Counted from the first letter of the stretch, positions 55,267-64,000 are shown. The stretch is DNA of 64,000 nt from Anaerolineaceae bacterium (GCA_016841525.1 JAENYZ010000002.1:268078-332077), one strand, 5' to 3'. Notes: a model not told the origin generated them from the letters alone. A program made the numbers and translations.

Positions 55267-57489
55267 ATGGCGAAACGAAAATTAAAGCGGCAATTGAATT
55301 TGATTCACGTGATTATGCTGGGTACAGCCGGCACAATTGCGGCGGAAATATTTGTTCTGACGGGTCATGCTGCTGGTATTGCAGGGCCAGATGCTGTATT
55401 GGCGATTATTATCGGCGGCATTCTCTCGTTGAGCATTGCTCTTAATTACGCCGAATTAGCCACAACTTACCCCGTCACTGGCGGTGCAATGACCTATGTC
55501 AAAGAGGGATTTGGGAATGGTCTCCTCATGTTTTTGGTAGGCTCATTGGATGGCCTTTCAAGCACCTTTTATGCTGCTTTGTCCGCTGTTGGTTTTGCTT
55601 ATTCCCTGAAAGTTTTTCTCCCTGCCTTACCAATTATTCCTATAGCTCTGCTCGTTATCGTCTTTGTGGCAATCCTGCATGTTCGTGGAATCACCCAGGT
55701 AGGTAACTTGCAGATCGGCATGGGTGTGTTTTTGCTGGTTGTCTTTGGTTTGTATGTTTTTTTGGGATTGACACGGGAAAGTGGATTTGACAGGGAAATC
55801 TTCCTGTCAGGCAGAGTTTTATTTGAAAATAAATCCATTTGGGCAAATATTGGGCGGATGTTGACGACTGTTGCGTTGATTTATAATGCCTATGTTGGTT
55901 TTGAGGTCATAGCGGATGATGCTGAGGAGATAAAAATGCCAAGTAAGAATATTCCAATTGGCATTCTTGTCAGCCTGGGATTAACGACACTGATTTACAC
56001 TTTGGTGTCTTATGTGACCATAGGAGTCATTCCTTATTCTGAGCTTGCCGGCTCAGAAACAGCGTTAACGGATGCAGCGAGCGTATTTTGGCCTAAAGTG
56101 GGTGTGCCAGTGATGGCTGCTGCGGGTATTGTTGCCACATTAACGTCTGTCAATTCAGCGATGCTTTCAGCAACAAGAGAAGCTTTCACGCTCAGCAGGG
56201 ATCAGGTCTGGCCGCCAATCCTTTCTCGCCTGAGCCGGTGGCGGACACCGTATGTGTCCATTTTCTTTGTGATGATAATCAGCGGCTTAATCACCATCAT
56301 AGGCCTGGTGGATTTTCTAAGTTTCATCTCAAGTGCTGGGTATATGTTTGTTCTTTTTTGGGCATCCCTGGCAATGGTGAACTTGCGGAAGAAATATCCT
56401 GATATTGAGCGTCCATTCAAAACACCCCTGTTTCCTTTGACGGCGATTTTAGCAGCAGGCAGTGGCTTATTAATCATTACTTTTGCCAATCCAACAGCAT
56501 TGATTTTCTTAGGGGGTGTAATTGTCATTTTGGCAATCGTCTATTTTGTCTCTCAATATTTTAAGAAAAGAATGATTATTGAATCACAGCTTGAAGAGGC
56601 TATTGGCGGCGGGCGTATCCTTGTTGCTGCAATCAATCCCAAAACTGCTGAGGGTTTAGTTGATTTGGCTTCTCGTTTAGCAGAACATCAGGAAGATACA
56701 AGTATCAGTTTGCTGTCGGTCATTAAAGTGCCTTCGATGCCATCACAAAAAGAGATCAATGAGATTATTCAAAAGAGTAAATCTGATCGGATTGCCCTGC
56801 TTGAAAGAACGGCGCCCATTGCTCAAAAACGTAATGTTGCAATTTCAGCCAAAACCAAGGTTGCAAACAATGTTGAGAGTGCAATCTATAAGGAGTTGAA
56901 ATCACCCAATCCTGTCCGGTTGATCATGTTGGGTTGGCCAAGCCTGGAAACTAAGCTAAGAATTCCACATAATATTATCAAAGAAGTGATGGTGAATGCA
57001 CGCGGCGATGTTGTTGTGTTTCGCAATCGAGGCATTAATGGATTGAAAAAAATTCTCATGCCTTTTACTGGGGGGCCAAACTCCCGTTTGCTGCTGAATT
57101 TGGCACAATCCTTAGCTTATTCGCCAGATGTCCATGTGACTGCTTTGCATCTAGCACCTCTGGATTTGGATGAAGAGGGAAAAGAAGATGCTAGTTTATA
57201 TGTTCAGGAGATAATTGAAGAAATGCTGGGGGAAATTCCCACATGGATGGACATTAAAGTTGTGCAAACTGCTTTTATGAGTAATGGAATATTGGATGAG
57301 GCTAGGGCAGGAAATTACGATTTACTAATGATTGGTGCAGGGAGTGAGGCATTTTCACATAAGTATCTATTTGGTTCTTTGAATGATACATTAATTGAAG
57401 AGGTAGATTGTTCAATGATAATCGTTCGTCGATATCAAGCTGAAGCATCACTTTGGTTAAGAAATCGTATGCGGGTGTTAGAGAAATAG
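55267..57489 (+). CDS. APC-family amino acid permease fused to universal stress protein domains
   Basis: This protein has 740 residues. Residues 1-440 carry about 12 membrane helices of the amino acid-polyamine-organocation family (MLGTAGTIAAEIFVLTGHAA, YPVTGGAMTYVKEGFGNGLL, VNSAMLSATREAFTLSRDQV). The C-terminal 290 residues are cytosolic and contain two UspA-like repeats, the second with LMIGAGSEAFSHKYLFGSLN, which resembles the nucleotide-binding G-x2-G-x9-G(S/T) motif. This fusion is known from other bacteria. The substrate is not predictable. GAGGTTAAG precedes the ATG. Confidence 0.9.
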   Translation: MAKRKLKRQLNLIHVIMLGTAGTIAAEIFVLTGHAAGIAGPDAVLAIIIGGILSLSIALNYAELATTYPVTGGAMTYVKEGFGNGLLMFLVGSLDGLSSTFYAALSAVGFAYSLKVFLPALPIIPIALLVIVFVAILHVRGITQVGNLQIGMGVFLLVVFGLYVFLGLTRESGFDREIFLSGRVLFENKSIWANIGRMLTTVALIYNAYVGFEVIADDAEEIKMPSKNIPIGILVSLGLTTLIYTLVSYVTIGVIPYSELAGSETALTDAASVFWPKVGVPVMAAAGIVATLTSVNSAMLSATREAFTLSRDQVWPPILSRLSRWRTPYVSIFFVMIISGLITIIGLVDFLSFISSAGYMFVLFWASLAMVNLRKKYPDIERPFKTPLFPLTAILAAGSGLLIITFANPTALIFLGGVIVILAIVYFVSQYFKKRMIIESQLEEAIGGGRILVAAINPKTAEGLVDLASRLAEHQEDTSISLLSVIKVPSMPSQKEINEIIQKSKSDRIALLERTAPIAQKRNVAISAKTKVANNVESAIYKELKSPNPVRLIMLGWPSLETKLRIPHNIIKEVMVNARGDVVVFRNRGINGLKKILMPFTGGPNSRLLLNLAQSLAYSPDVHVTALHLAPLDLDEEGKEDASLYVQEIIEEMLGEIPTWMDIKVVQTAFMSNGILDEARAGNYDLLMIGAGSEAFSHKYLFGSLNDTLIEEVDCSMIIVRRYQAEASLWLRNRMRVLEK

Positions 57490-57762
57490 GAATTTTCTAG
57501 ATCATTGCTCTACAAAATAGATATTTTATTTCTTAAAGTTGATTAATTAATCATCAAAGAGAAATAAAATATGATTTTTGGAATTTATAACAATCATGAA
57601 GGTGCCAATATGCTTATCTATGAAAATTTACTTTCATGATTTTGGAGAGATAAAAGAGTAGAAGAAACTTTTCTTAATTTTTCGAGTAAATACCCTGTAA
57701 TTATCATGGTTATAATAAAGAGAACGATTTGATTTAGAATTGTCTCTATAGTTAAGTAATGG

Positions 57763-58224
57763 TCACGGCCAGATTTGCCAGGTGATCCAGCTGATAACTA
57801 TTCCCAAAATGATTCCGCCGACAGCCTCACCAGGTGAATGGCCTAAAACTTCCCGCAATTCATTAAATTCATCCACAGGTTTAACCTTGCCTGCGAAGAT
57901 CTCTTCTATGATCCGGTTAATTTGCTGGGCATGAAAACCCGCCTGTCGGCGAATGTTGGTTGCATCATAAATGACCACGGTTGCGATGGCAAAAGCCAGG
58001 CCAAATAAGGGCGTGTCAAAACCAACATAATGTCCTATACCTGCTGCTGCAGCTGTAACAACCGCTGAATGGGAGCTGGGCATGCCTCCCGTCCCGAATA
58101 TAAGGGACCAATCCCATTTTTTAGTTCTCAAATATTCCAGAGGTAATTTTAGAATTTGTGCAAGCAGTGAGGCGATAATGCAGGCAATGAACACCGGGTT
58201 GTTGAAAATTCCTGTGAAAGGCAT
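57763..58224 (-). CDS. Divergent PAP2 (DUF212) family membrane protein
   Basis: The protein has 153 residues and four to five hydrophobic segments. GGMPSSHSAVVTAAA and LREVLGHSPGEAVGGIILG are the two conserved histidine motifs of the family, which is distantly related to PAP2 phosphatases. YDATNIRRQAGFHAQ is also typical. The natural substrate is unknown. It lies just after xseB. Confidence 0.92.
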   Translation of the reverse strand: MPFTGIFNNPVFIACIIASLLAQILKLPLEYLRTKKWDWSLIFGTGGMPSSHSAVVTAAAAGIGHYVGFDTPLFGLAFAIATVVIYDATNIRRQAGFHAQQINRIIEEIFAGKVKPVDEFNELREVLGHSPGEAVGGIILGIVISWITWQIWP

Positions 58225-58229
58225 AGGTA

Positions 58230-58469
58230 TTATTCTTCTGTTTCTATGGGTTGTGTGGCATCCATGGCGAGCGTACGCACCTGGAGCTCTGCCTTTTCGA
58301 GCAATTCTGCGCAGTGTCTGGCAAGTGCTTGACCGCGTTGATATTGGTTGAGGGCGTCTTCGAGAGACAATTCCTCACCCTCGAGTTTTTTGACATTTTC
58401 TTGCAGCGCTTCAAATGCTGTTTCAAAATCCATCTCTTGTATAGCTTGTAATTCTTCGCTTTCTAACAT
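58230..58469 (-). CDS. xseB: Exodeoxyribonuclease VII small subunit
   Basis: This subunit has 79 residues. FETAFEALQENVKKLEGEEL and LEDALNQYQRGQALARHC are diagnostic coiled helices. The start overlaps the xseA stop by one base, so the two are translationally coupled. Confidence 0.95.
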   Translation of the reverse strand: MLESEELQAIQEMDFETAFEALQENVKKLEGEELSLEDALNQYQRGQALARHCAELLEKAELQVRTLAMDATQPIETEE

Positions 58470-59707
58470 CAGGATTCTCCTGTATGAATTTGGGTGATTC
58501 GGGCGTCCATTTCACCGCGATTGACTTTAATTTTAACGAATTCGTCAGTTTCAATTTGATCTACATCTTTAACAAGGCTGCCATCCTTGTGACGTGTGAC
58601 AATGGCATATCCCCGCTGCAGAACGGCTTGTGGATTTAAGCCTCGAAGGGATTGCCTGAAGTTATCCAGACGCAGTTTCTTGCGTTCAAGGTCAGATTGG
58701 ATTCCTCGATCAAGACGATGGATCAACTCATCCAAACGCTGGACGTAGGTATCAATTTTATGCGCAGGAGATAATCGTTCCAGGTCCTTCTGTAATTGTC
58801 CTTGATCCCAACGCAGGTCTGAGATTTTCTCGGATACCAGGTTTGTCTGCCGATTGATGAGCTCAGCAATAATGCCAAGCAGTTCAGTTTGGTCGGGCGT
58901 GGCGATTTCAGCTGCTGCAGTTGGCGTTGGTGCTCTAAAATCAGCCGCAAAATCGGTCAGGGTGAAATCGGTTTCATGGCCGACCCCTGAGATGATCGGT
59001 GCAGCGGATGCTGCCACAGCTCTGACCACCGCTTCATCATTGAACGCCCACAAGTCCTCAATGGAACCACCGCCGCGACCGATCAGGATCACATCGGGTT
59101 TGGCTTCCTGGTTGATCCTTGTAAGTGCATTCACAATGCCTGGTGGTGCTTCGCTGCCCTGGACTGCAGTTGGCGCTAACATGACTATTGCGATGGGAAA
59201 TCGCCGCTGGATCGTGTTGAGCATATCCTGTAAGGCTGCCCCCGTCGGCGATGTCACGATGCCAATGAGTTTGGGCATCTGGGGGATAGGGCGTTTGCGT
59301 TCAGGATCAAACAAGCCCTCAGCTTCCAACTTTGCCTTTAAGCGTAAATATTCCTGGTAAAGAGCGCCCTCACCTGCGGGCTGCATCATGTCTAAATAGA
59401 GTTGGACCTGGCCGCTGACTTCATAGACGCTCATGCTTCCATGAACTTCAACCGCCATGCCCTCTCGCGGTTTAAAGGTTAGCCTGGCTGCGGTGTTGCG
59501 CCACATCACACAGCGTATCGCTGCCTCGGTGTCTTTTAATGTGAAGTACAGGTGACCCGATGAAGGTTGAGAAAGATTGGAAATCTCTCCCTGTACCCAG
59601 ATGTCCTGCAGGATTTCATCACTTTCAAGTAATTGACGCAGGTAGCTGTTGAGCTGACTGACACTCAGGATATTTTTGCGTTGAAAAAGCGTGTATTGTT
59701 CCATCAT
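58469..59707 (-). CDS. xseA: Exodeoxyribonuclease VII large subunit
   Basis: This is the catalytic subunit degrading single-stranded DNA, 412 residues. The N-terminal OB fold has SVSQLNSYLRQLLE and DIWVQGEISNLSQPSSGHLY. The catalytic core has GIVTSPTGAALQDMLNTI, ILIGRGGGSIEDLWAFNDE and ISGVGHETDFTLTDFAAD. A coiled-coil region follows, for binding XseB. It is divergent from the HIT gene. Confidence 0.96.
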   Translation of the reverse strand: MMEQYTLFQRKNILSVSQLNSYLRQLLESDEILQDIWVQGEISNLSQPSSGHLYFTLKDTEAAIRCVMWRNTAARLTFKPREGMAVEVHGSMSVYEVSGQVQLYLDMMQPAGEGALYQEYLRLKAKLEAEGLFDPERKRPIPQMPKLIGIVTSPTGAALQDMLNTIQRRFPIAIVMLAPTAVQGSEAPPGIVNALTRINQEAKPDVILIGRGGGSIEDLWAFNDEAVVRAVAASAAPIISGVGHETDFTLTDFAADFRAPTPTAAAEIATPDQTELLGIIAELINRQTNLVSEKISDLRWDQGQLQKDLERLSPAHKIDTYVQRLDELIHRLDRGIQSDLERKKLRLDNFRQSLRGLNPQAVLQRGYAIVTRHKDGSLVKDVDQIETDEFVKIKVNRGEMDARITQIHTGES

Positions 59708-59797
59708 GGTTACTGCCTAAGTATAACAAACAAATCAGAGCATTTTATAAATCTGATACAATTAATCTTACCTGACAGTCGATAAAAACATTAAGGG

Positions 59798-60301
59798 ATG
59801 AAAACTTTGGATCATATCTGGACACCCTGGCGTATGAAATATATTCAAGAAAATCATGATAAAGAGAATTGTATTTTTTGCTCTGCAGCAACGGGCGAGG
59901 ATGATTTTGAGAATCTGGTCTTTTTCCGTGGAGAGCATGTTTTTATGATCCTTAACCGCTACCCTTATACCAGCGGACACGTGATGTGTGTACCTTACGT
60001 TCATGAAAGCACCTTGCAAGGATTGTCCAGGGAAATCAGGGTAGAGATGATGGATTTTACCAGCAAGGCTGTGACGGTGCTGCAAAAGGTTTATACACCT
60101 GAAGGTTTCAATGTTGGTTTGAATTTGGGGAAGGTAGCAGGTGCCGGTGTTGCCGATCACGTACACATGCATATCGTGCCGCGCTGGATGGGGGATACGA
60201 ATTTTATGTCTGCAGTGGGTGAAACGAGGGTTTTACCAGAGTCGCTTGATGAAACGTATCGGCGGGTCAAGGACACCTGGGAGGCTGTTGGGAAAGTTTG
60301 A
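59798..60301 (+). CDS. HIT family nucleotide hydrolase or phosphorylase
   Basis: The protein has 167 residues. The histidine triad DHVHMHIVPRW and the N-terminal zinc-type Cys pair CIFC in ENCIFCSAATGED are visible. The LDHIWTPWRMKYI opening is typical of the Ap4A phosphorylase-like branch. It hydrolyses dinucleoside polyphosphates or AMP conjugates. AAGGG abuts the ATG, so the ribosome site is poor. Confidence 0.93.
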   Translation: MKTLDHIWTPWRMKYIQENHDKENCIFCSAATGEDDFENLVFFRGEHVFMILNRYPYTSGHVMCVPYVHESTLQGLSREIRVEMMDFTSKAVTVLQKVYTPEGFNVGLNLGKVAGAGVADHVHMHIVPRWMGDTNFMSAVGETRVLPESLDETYRRVKDTWEAVGKV

Positions 60302-60331
60302 TTTATTTTTAGAGTAACCGGGAAAAAATTT

Positions 60332-60347
60332 GCAGACTAAAGTCTGC
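60332..60347. repeat. Short palindrome GCAGAC/GTCTGC
   Basis: A small perfect inverted repeat around TAAA, followed by GCTCCGG. It is the type of short intergenic element found scattered in many genomes. Confidence 0.45.
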
Positions 60348-60372
60348 GCTCCGGAAATTAACAGTATTGTAG

Positions 60373-60403
60373 GGCGGGATGCGATCTTCATCCCGCCGTT
60401 TTA
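60373..60403 (+). terminator. Terminator-like hairpin after the HIT gene
   Basis: GGCGGGATG and CATCCCGCC form a perfect 9-bp stem, followed by GTTTTAC. It may be the HIT-gene terminator or a repeat element. Confidence 0.6.
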
Positions 60404-60444
60404 CTTAAAGGGTTTTGCGGCGCTCCTAATGGGTGTGTCATTCT

Positions 60445-60539
60445 TGGAGTGAGGGGCTTTAGCCCGGAAAGATTGGAATTTTTTAATTCATTTCGATATC
60501 GGGAGAATATGATTCTATCGACCTGAAGACCTCACTCCA
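60445..60539. repeat. Wide inverted repeat with an internal small palindrome
   Basis: TGGAGTGAGG (60445-60454) and CCTCACTCCA (60530-60539) are perfect inverted copies 75 bases apart. A GGGCT/AGCCC palindrome overlaps the left arm. No ORF lies inside. It could be a small non-coding element. Confidence 0.5.
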
Positions 60540-60556
60540 GGATATGTGTTGAAATT

Positions 60557-61063
60557 TCAAACCTTTCGTTTACTACCTGCAACAAGCGCACGAACCAGTG
60601 AGATTAGCCCAAGAGCAATCAACAGAGCAGGCCAATATTTTGTGAATTGTGGGTCCAATCCAAATGCAGCCCCAAAGGAAAACAGCATAATTGCACTGAT
60701 CAAAATCAGGATTAAACCAGCGCTGATGGATTGTTTGAAATTACGATCAATCAGGCTGCTGATGATAATGCCGATGCCAACAAAACCTGGAATGAGCGCC
60801 CAAATATAAGTCCAGCTTTCCCAGTCTCCAGTCATGTTTTGGTAATAGAAAATGCCGCCGAGACCAGCAAGGATTGAACCGGGTACTGCCAGTCCGCCTG
60901 TGCCGCTTAAAATAGCCCAAATGATGAAAAGTAAACCCAGACCGATGATAATAAAGGGCCAATCCCAAAATTGGAAATATTGTGGGGCAATCTCCCTGAT
61001 GAGGAACAAAATGCCGAGCAAAATAAGAAAGAAACCGCTTACAACACTCGCTCTACGATTCAT
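60557..61063 (-). CDS. LiaF/LiaI-like membrane protein (DUF5668 type)
   Basis: The protein has 168 residues and six to seven short membrane helices. The repeated GFFLILLGILFLIREI and ALLIALGLISLVRAL pattern is typical of the LiaI-LiaF transmembrane region. AAGGAG precedes the ATG. It is co-directional with the DUF2807 lipoprotein upstream. These two families often co-occur in envelope-stress loci, but no sensor kinase is present here. Confidence 0.8.
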   Translation of the reverse strand: MNRRASVVSGFFLILLGILFLIREIAPQYFQFWDWPFIIIGLGLLFIIWAILSGTGGLAVPGSILAGLGGIFYYQNMTGDWESWTYIWALIPGFVGIGIIISSLIDRNFKQSISAGLILILISAIMLFSFGAAFGLDPQFTKYWPALLIALGLISLVRALVAGSKRKV

Positions 61064-61139
61064 GATGTACTCCTTTTCAATTGATTATTTCTAGAAGCCT
61101 GAGTCAATCCCCAGGCTTCGTTAATGAAGAATTGTAAAT

Positions 61140-61886
61140 TTATTTTTCGCCAAGATTATCAATATCACCAAAGCCATTGATATTCTGGGTGACGTTGGGA
61201 GATCCGTAATAACGCAGGTTGCCGCCGCCGTCAATTGAGATGTCTAGGTTTTCAGATGCCCAAACTGTGGCGCTGCCCAAACCGTCAATCTCGATAGATG
61301 TGGTGCTGGTTTGCAGGTCGCCAGCTTTATAATTGCCAGCGCCTTCAATGCTGACAAGCTGCTGCGTGACCTGTCCAGCGATCGTCATGTCAGTCGTTCC
61401 GGCAATCTTCACGTTTAAACTTTCAGCGGACAACTGGTCAATTGTAACCTGCCCAGCACCGTTAATGGTCAATGCCAGTGCACCGGTTTCCAGGGAGTCA
61501 ATCTCCAGGTCTGCTGCGCCGTTGATGGTTATTTCTGACAAATCGTCGATGGTTAATGTATAGATGATCCTTTTTGTTGGGATGATTGAATTCCGCCAGA
61601 CAGAATCCCGGTAGCCCAAAACGAGGGTGTTTCCCTGCACTTCAGATGTAAGCCTGTCGATAATATTATCTTCAGCCTGAATTTCAAGGGATTCCTCTTC
61701 ACCCTGAAGGATAATTATTTGACCAGCACCATCAACCTGCACGGAATCAAAGCCGCCGACTTCCCTGTTTTGTGTCGTGACTACACCTGAGCCGCGAGTC
61801 ACATTGATGTATGGGATGCCGCAAGCACTCAGCAAGATGCTGCTCATGATTATGATTGATAACGTTCGAACTTTTTTCCAGTTCAT
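61140..61886 (-). CDS. DUF2807 (head GIN) domain lipoprotein
   Basis: The protein has 248 residues. Its lipobox is ILLSAC. The opening ITVTRGSGVVTTQNREVGGF-like region leads into a beta-helix of short repeats (ITINGAADLEIDSL, LTINGAGQVTIDQL, VSIEGAGNYKAGDL, IEIDGLGSATVWAS, ISIDGGGNLRYYGS). These N-G-A-G-type turns are characteristic of DUF2807. It is surface-exposed. GAAAGGAAA precedes the ATG, and a TTGCAA-19-TATACT promoter lies upstream. Confidence 0.92.
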   Translation of the reverse strand: MNWKKVRTLSIIIMSSILLSACGIPYINVTRGSGVVTTQNREVGGFDSVQVDGAGQIIILQGEEESLEIQAEDNIIDRLTSEVQGNTLVLGYRDSVWRNSIIPTKRIIYTLTIDDLSEITINGAADLEIDSLETGALALTINGAGQVTIDQLSAESLNVKIAGTTDMTIAGQVTQQLVSIEGAGNYKAGDLQTSTTSIEIDGLGSATVWASENLDISIDGGGNLRYYGSPNVTQNINGFGDIDNLGEK

Positions 61887-62049
61887 TTTTTCCTTTCACT
61901 ATTTCTTTTCTACTTAAGTATACGTTATTGATTTAAAAAAGTTGCAATAAGGAACTTATAAAATTCCCGTGTTTGCTGTAATCCTAAATTGAGGATAAAA
62001 TCAACGAAATAGATATTGAACCTTTGTTAACTAACCTTAAAGGTTTTTC

Positions 62050-63033
62050 ATGATAAAGTCAAACATTCTACACCCTTCGCGATATCACGGCTTTGGGACA
62101 AAGCCTCCCTTTTTTGAGGGATGGTATTACAAACTGGTCAGTATGAATGAAAAGCAGCGATTGGCAGTTATCCCTGGCGTCTTTTTATCTGAAGACAAAA
62201 CAAAAAGCCATAGTTTTATACAGGTTTTTGATTCTGAGAAAGCGCAGGTGCATTACCATCGCTTTTCCATCGATGCCTTCAGTGCAGCAAGCGATTTATT
62301 TGAGATCAAGATTGGCCCTAACACATTCACCTCCAGCAAGGTCAGATTGGCAATAGATGATGAACTGGAGAAGGTCCACGGCAGCTTAACTTTTGAGGGA
62401 CTGAATCAGTGGCCAGTGCGATTTAACTCACCCGGGGCGATGGGTTGGTTTGCCTGGGTGCCATTTATGGAATGCTATCATGGCGTGATCAGTATGAACC
62501 ATATTATTAATGGCCATCTGGAAATTGAAGGTCGGCTTTTTGATTTTTCAGGCGGCAAAGGTTATATCGAAAAGGATTGGGGAAAACAATTTCCTTCAGC
62601 GTGGATTTGGGGTCAGAGTAATCATTTTGATGTACCAGGCGTGAGCCTGATGCTCTCAGTCGCAGTCATTCCCTGGTTGCGTAATTCCTTTGGCGGTTTC
62701 ATCATTGGATTGTTGTACCAGGGGGAGATTTTGCGCTTTGCTACTTACAACCGGAGTAAAATCGAACAATTATCAGTTGACGACAAACAGGTAAACCTGG
62801 TTGTTCGGAACGCTAATTATCGTTTGGAGATTCAAGCCTTTAGGACGGGAGGAGGATTGCTGCATGCGCCAACAAAACTTGAGATGGGCAGACGAATCCT
62901 GGAGACGCTGGATGCAGAAATTTTTATCCGGTTAAAGAATATGAAGGGAAATGTATTGTATCAAGGGACAGGTAAAAATGGCGGCCTTGAGGTCGTTGGG
63001 GATATGGACCAACTTCTGACTTTGGTCCTGTAA
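62050..63033 (+). CDS. Tocopherol cyclase family protein
   Basis: The protein has 327 residues. HGFGTKPPFFEGWYYKLV, WFAWVPFMECYHGVISMNH and YIEKDWGKQFPSAWIWGQSN are the conserved blocks of the family. Plant and cyanobacterial VTE1 closes the tocopherol ring. Most bacterial homologues come from non-phototrophs and are uncharacterised, and at 327 residues this one is shorter than VTE1. AAAGG precedes the ATG. It has no neighbouring quinone or tocopherol genes. Confidence 0.88.
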   Translation: MIKSNILHPSRYHGFGTKPPFFEGWYYKLVSMNEKQRLAVIPGVFLSEDKTKSHSFIQVFDSEKAQVHYHRFSIDAFSAASDLFEIKIGPNTFTSSKVRLAIDDELEKVHGSLTFEGLNQWPVRFNSPGAMGWFAWVPFMECYHGVISMNHIINGHLEIEGRLFDFSGGKGYIEKDWGKQFPSAWIWGQSNHFDVPGVSLMLSVAVIPWLRNSFGGFIIGLLYQGEILRFATYNRSKIEQLSVDDKQVNLVVRNANYRLEIQAFRTGGGLLHAPTKLEMGRRILETLDAEIFIRLKNMKGNVLYQGTGKNGGLEVVGDMDQLLTLVL

Positions 63034-63079
63034 CCTTTTTGATTAGTTGAGTTAGATTATTGAAGTGAATATTCGATGA

Positions 63080-64000
63080 TCAGTTCGCCGAAATTCGGGC
63101 TTTAAATTCATCGAGAGAGTAATTGCCGTAAATTTCGATACGTTCTAAATAGAACAGGTTTCGCCATGTATGAACGATATTTGTTCCCAGGCCCATCCCT
63201 GCCCGATAGCCGTAATCATTAACTTTTTGTGCAAGAAAAGGATCAATTGTGCCAAAGGGATAAGCAAAGGTGAGTATCTGCGTAGAAAGTGCATTACTAA
63301 GCCGAGATTTGGATTCTCCAATTTCTTTTGCGACGCTGTCATGCGCCAAGGTCAGATCTATATGGGAAAATCCGTGACTGCCGACATCCCAACCGGCATC
63401 CATCATTTCATTCAGCTCTTTGACATCTACAAAATTTTCCACACCGCCGAGTCGATTCGCAACGATGTAGAATACCCCGGTGAAGTTGAATTCTTTCATT
63501 ATTGGGAAGGCATTTTCATAGACACTTCTATGACCATCGTCAAAACTTATCAGGATCGGTTTTTCAGGCAGTTCTGCCCCATCTACAAGCGCGTCCAGGA
63601 ATAAGGATAGCGAGATCGTTGTATAACCCATCTCAGACAAAGCTTCCATCTGTACTCGAAAATCTGGAATGGAGACGGTGTACCGGTTGTTGAATTCCTG
63701 TCCCTCAACGTGGTGGTAGAGCAGGATGGGAGCAACAATCTGCCCAGCTTCGTTGTAAACTAATTTGGGTGTGGGCGTATTCGTGGTTGTTGGCGTTGGC
63801 GGCAGCGGAGTTGAGGTCACTGTGCTGGTAGGTGGAATCGTTTGGGTTACTGTTGGCGGGGCGGATGTGGGCGTTGTCTCTTCAGTTGATGTAACCGTGA
63901 TTGTCGCAAGTGAGCTTCCCTGAGCAGGATTACAGGCGTTTAATAAAAGTATGCTTGAAATTAGGCAAGTTAACAATAAAAGCCGAACTTGAAATTTTGA
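63080..64000 (-). CDS. Polysaccharide deacetylase family lipoprotein, start beyond the window edge
   Basis: The frame is open to base 64000. A TTG at 63976 is possible, but the eight codons before it (ending KFQVRLLL) look like the charged and hydrophobic part of the signal peptide, so the true start is probably off the edge. The lipobox is LLLNAC. A Thr/Pro-rich linker spans about 45 residues. The catalytic domain shows ILLYHHVEG, ISFDDGHRSVYENA (metal Asp) and GSHGFSHIDL (two His). It is a NodB-type deacetylase of cell-wall or capsule sugars. Confidence 0.92.
   Translation of the reverse strand, partial: SKFQVRLLLLTCLISSILLLNACNPAQGSSLATITVTSTEETTPTSAPPTVTQTIPPTSTVTSTPLPPTPTTTNTPTPKLVYNEAGQIVAPILLYHHVEGQEFNNRYTVSIPDFRVQMEALSEMGYTTISLSLFLDALVDGAELPEKPILISFDDGHRSVYENAFPIMKEFNFTGVFYIVANRLGGVENFVDVKELNEMMDAGWDVGSHGFSHIDLTLAHDSVAKEIGESKSRLSNALSTQILTFAYPFGTIDPFLAQKVNDYGYRAGMGLGTNIVHTWRNLFYLERIEIYGNYSLDEFKARISAN

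Noticed and set aside
57571-57639. 22-codon ORF between the permease and the DUF212 gene
   Set aside because: Ribosome site is weak, and the end of the ORF overlaps an 8-bp inverted repeat. Nothing supports translation.
1-64000. CRISPR arrays, tRNA or rRNA genes, insertion sequences, prophage
   Set aside because: No regularly spaced repeats, no cloverleaf or rRNA motifs, and no transposase, integrase or phage proteins were recognised on either strand.

Overview
The window looks like a chromosomal segment from a member of the Chloroflexota, most likely class Anaerolineae. This is an inference from protein character: the EF-Tu G3 region reads [12 protein letters not shown], a mevalonate-pathway decarboxylase is present, there are many lipoproteins with Thr/Pro-rich linkers, and the gene mix fits. 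No rRNA, tRNA, CRISPR array, transposase or prophage gene was recognised. Both edges cut a gene: an M50 site-2 protease on the left and a polysaccharide deacetylase lipoprotein on the right, both on the minus strand.

Region 1 (1-22.6 kb) is mixed housekeeping and accessory content. It holds an RseP-like protease, a mevalonate-family decarboxylase, an M48 CAAX-type protease, a large subtilisin with a striking 11-residue C-terminal repeat, a short UvrA paralogue, a tiny glycine-rich membrane protein whose ribosome binding site is buried in a 13-bp hairpin, a photolyase preceded by a 20-codon ORF with competing RNA stems and a terminator, a ferredoxin-type aldo/keto reductase, a membrane-anchored HExxH protein and a run of small membrane proteins (DUF2085, DUF4126, DUF4190). 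A compact minus-strand thiamine operon follows: promoter, TPP riboswitch, terminator, thiN, thiB, thiP, thiQ and a translationally coupled DUF402 protein. CsbD and purine nucleoside phosphorylase complete the region.

Region 2 (22.9-48.8 kb) is the information-processing core, all on the plus strand. rpoB stands alone behind a near-consensus promoter with no rpoC after it. Then comes a joined str-S10-spc-alpha array: rpsL, rpsG, fusA, tuf, rpsJ, rplC-D-W-B, rpsS, rplV, rpsC, rplP, rpmC, rpsQ, rplN-X-E, rpsN (zinc type), rpsH, rplF-R, rpsE, rpmD, rplO, secY, adk, map, rpmJ, rpsM-K-D, rpoA, rplQ, truA, rplM, rpsI. infA is missing from its usual place between map and rpmJ, where a promoter lies instead. 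Internal promoters and structured leaders ahead of rpsL, rpsG, rplC and rpsK suggest that the array is split into several regulated units.

Region 3 (48.8-64 kb) holds a MazG fusion protein, MurJ, a GntR/LacI-type hybrid regulator whose promoter contains a perfect 22-bp palindrome directly abutting its start codon, a lipoprotein nucleoside hydrolase, an APC permease fused to universal-stress domains, a DUF212 phosphatase-like protein, exonuclease VII (xseA-xseB), a HIT protein, two envelope-stress-like proteins (LiaF-like and DUF2807), a tocopherol-cyclase-family protein and the truncated deacetylase.

The most interesting signals are RNA-level and repeat-level: the photolyase leader, the hairpin-occluded ribosome binding site, the lineage-specific RpoB insertion with a W-L-x4-G-Y-D repeat, the hendecad repeats in two unrelated proteins, the DUF402 gene locked into the thiamine operon, and several genes that appear to be transcribed without leaders.
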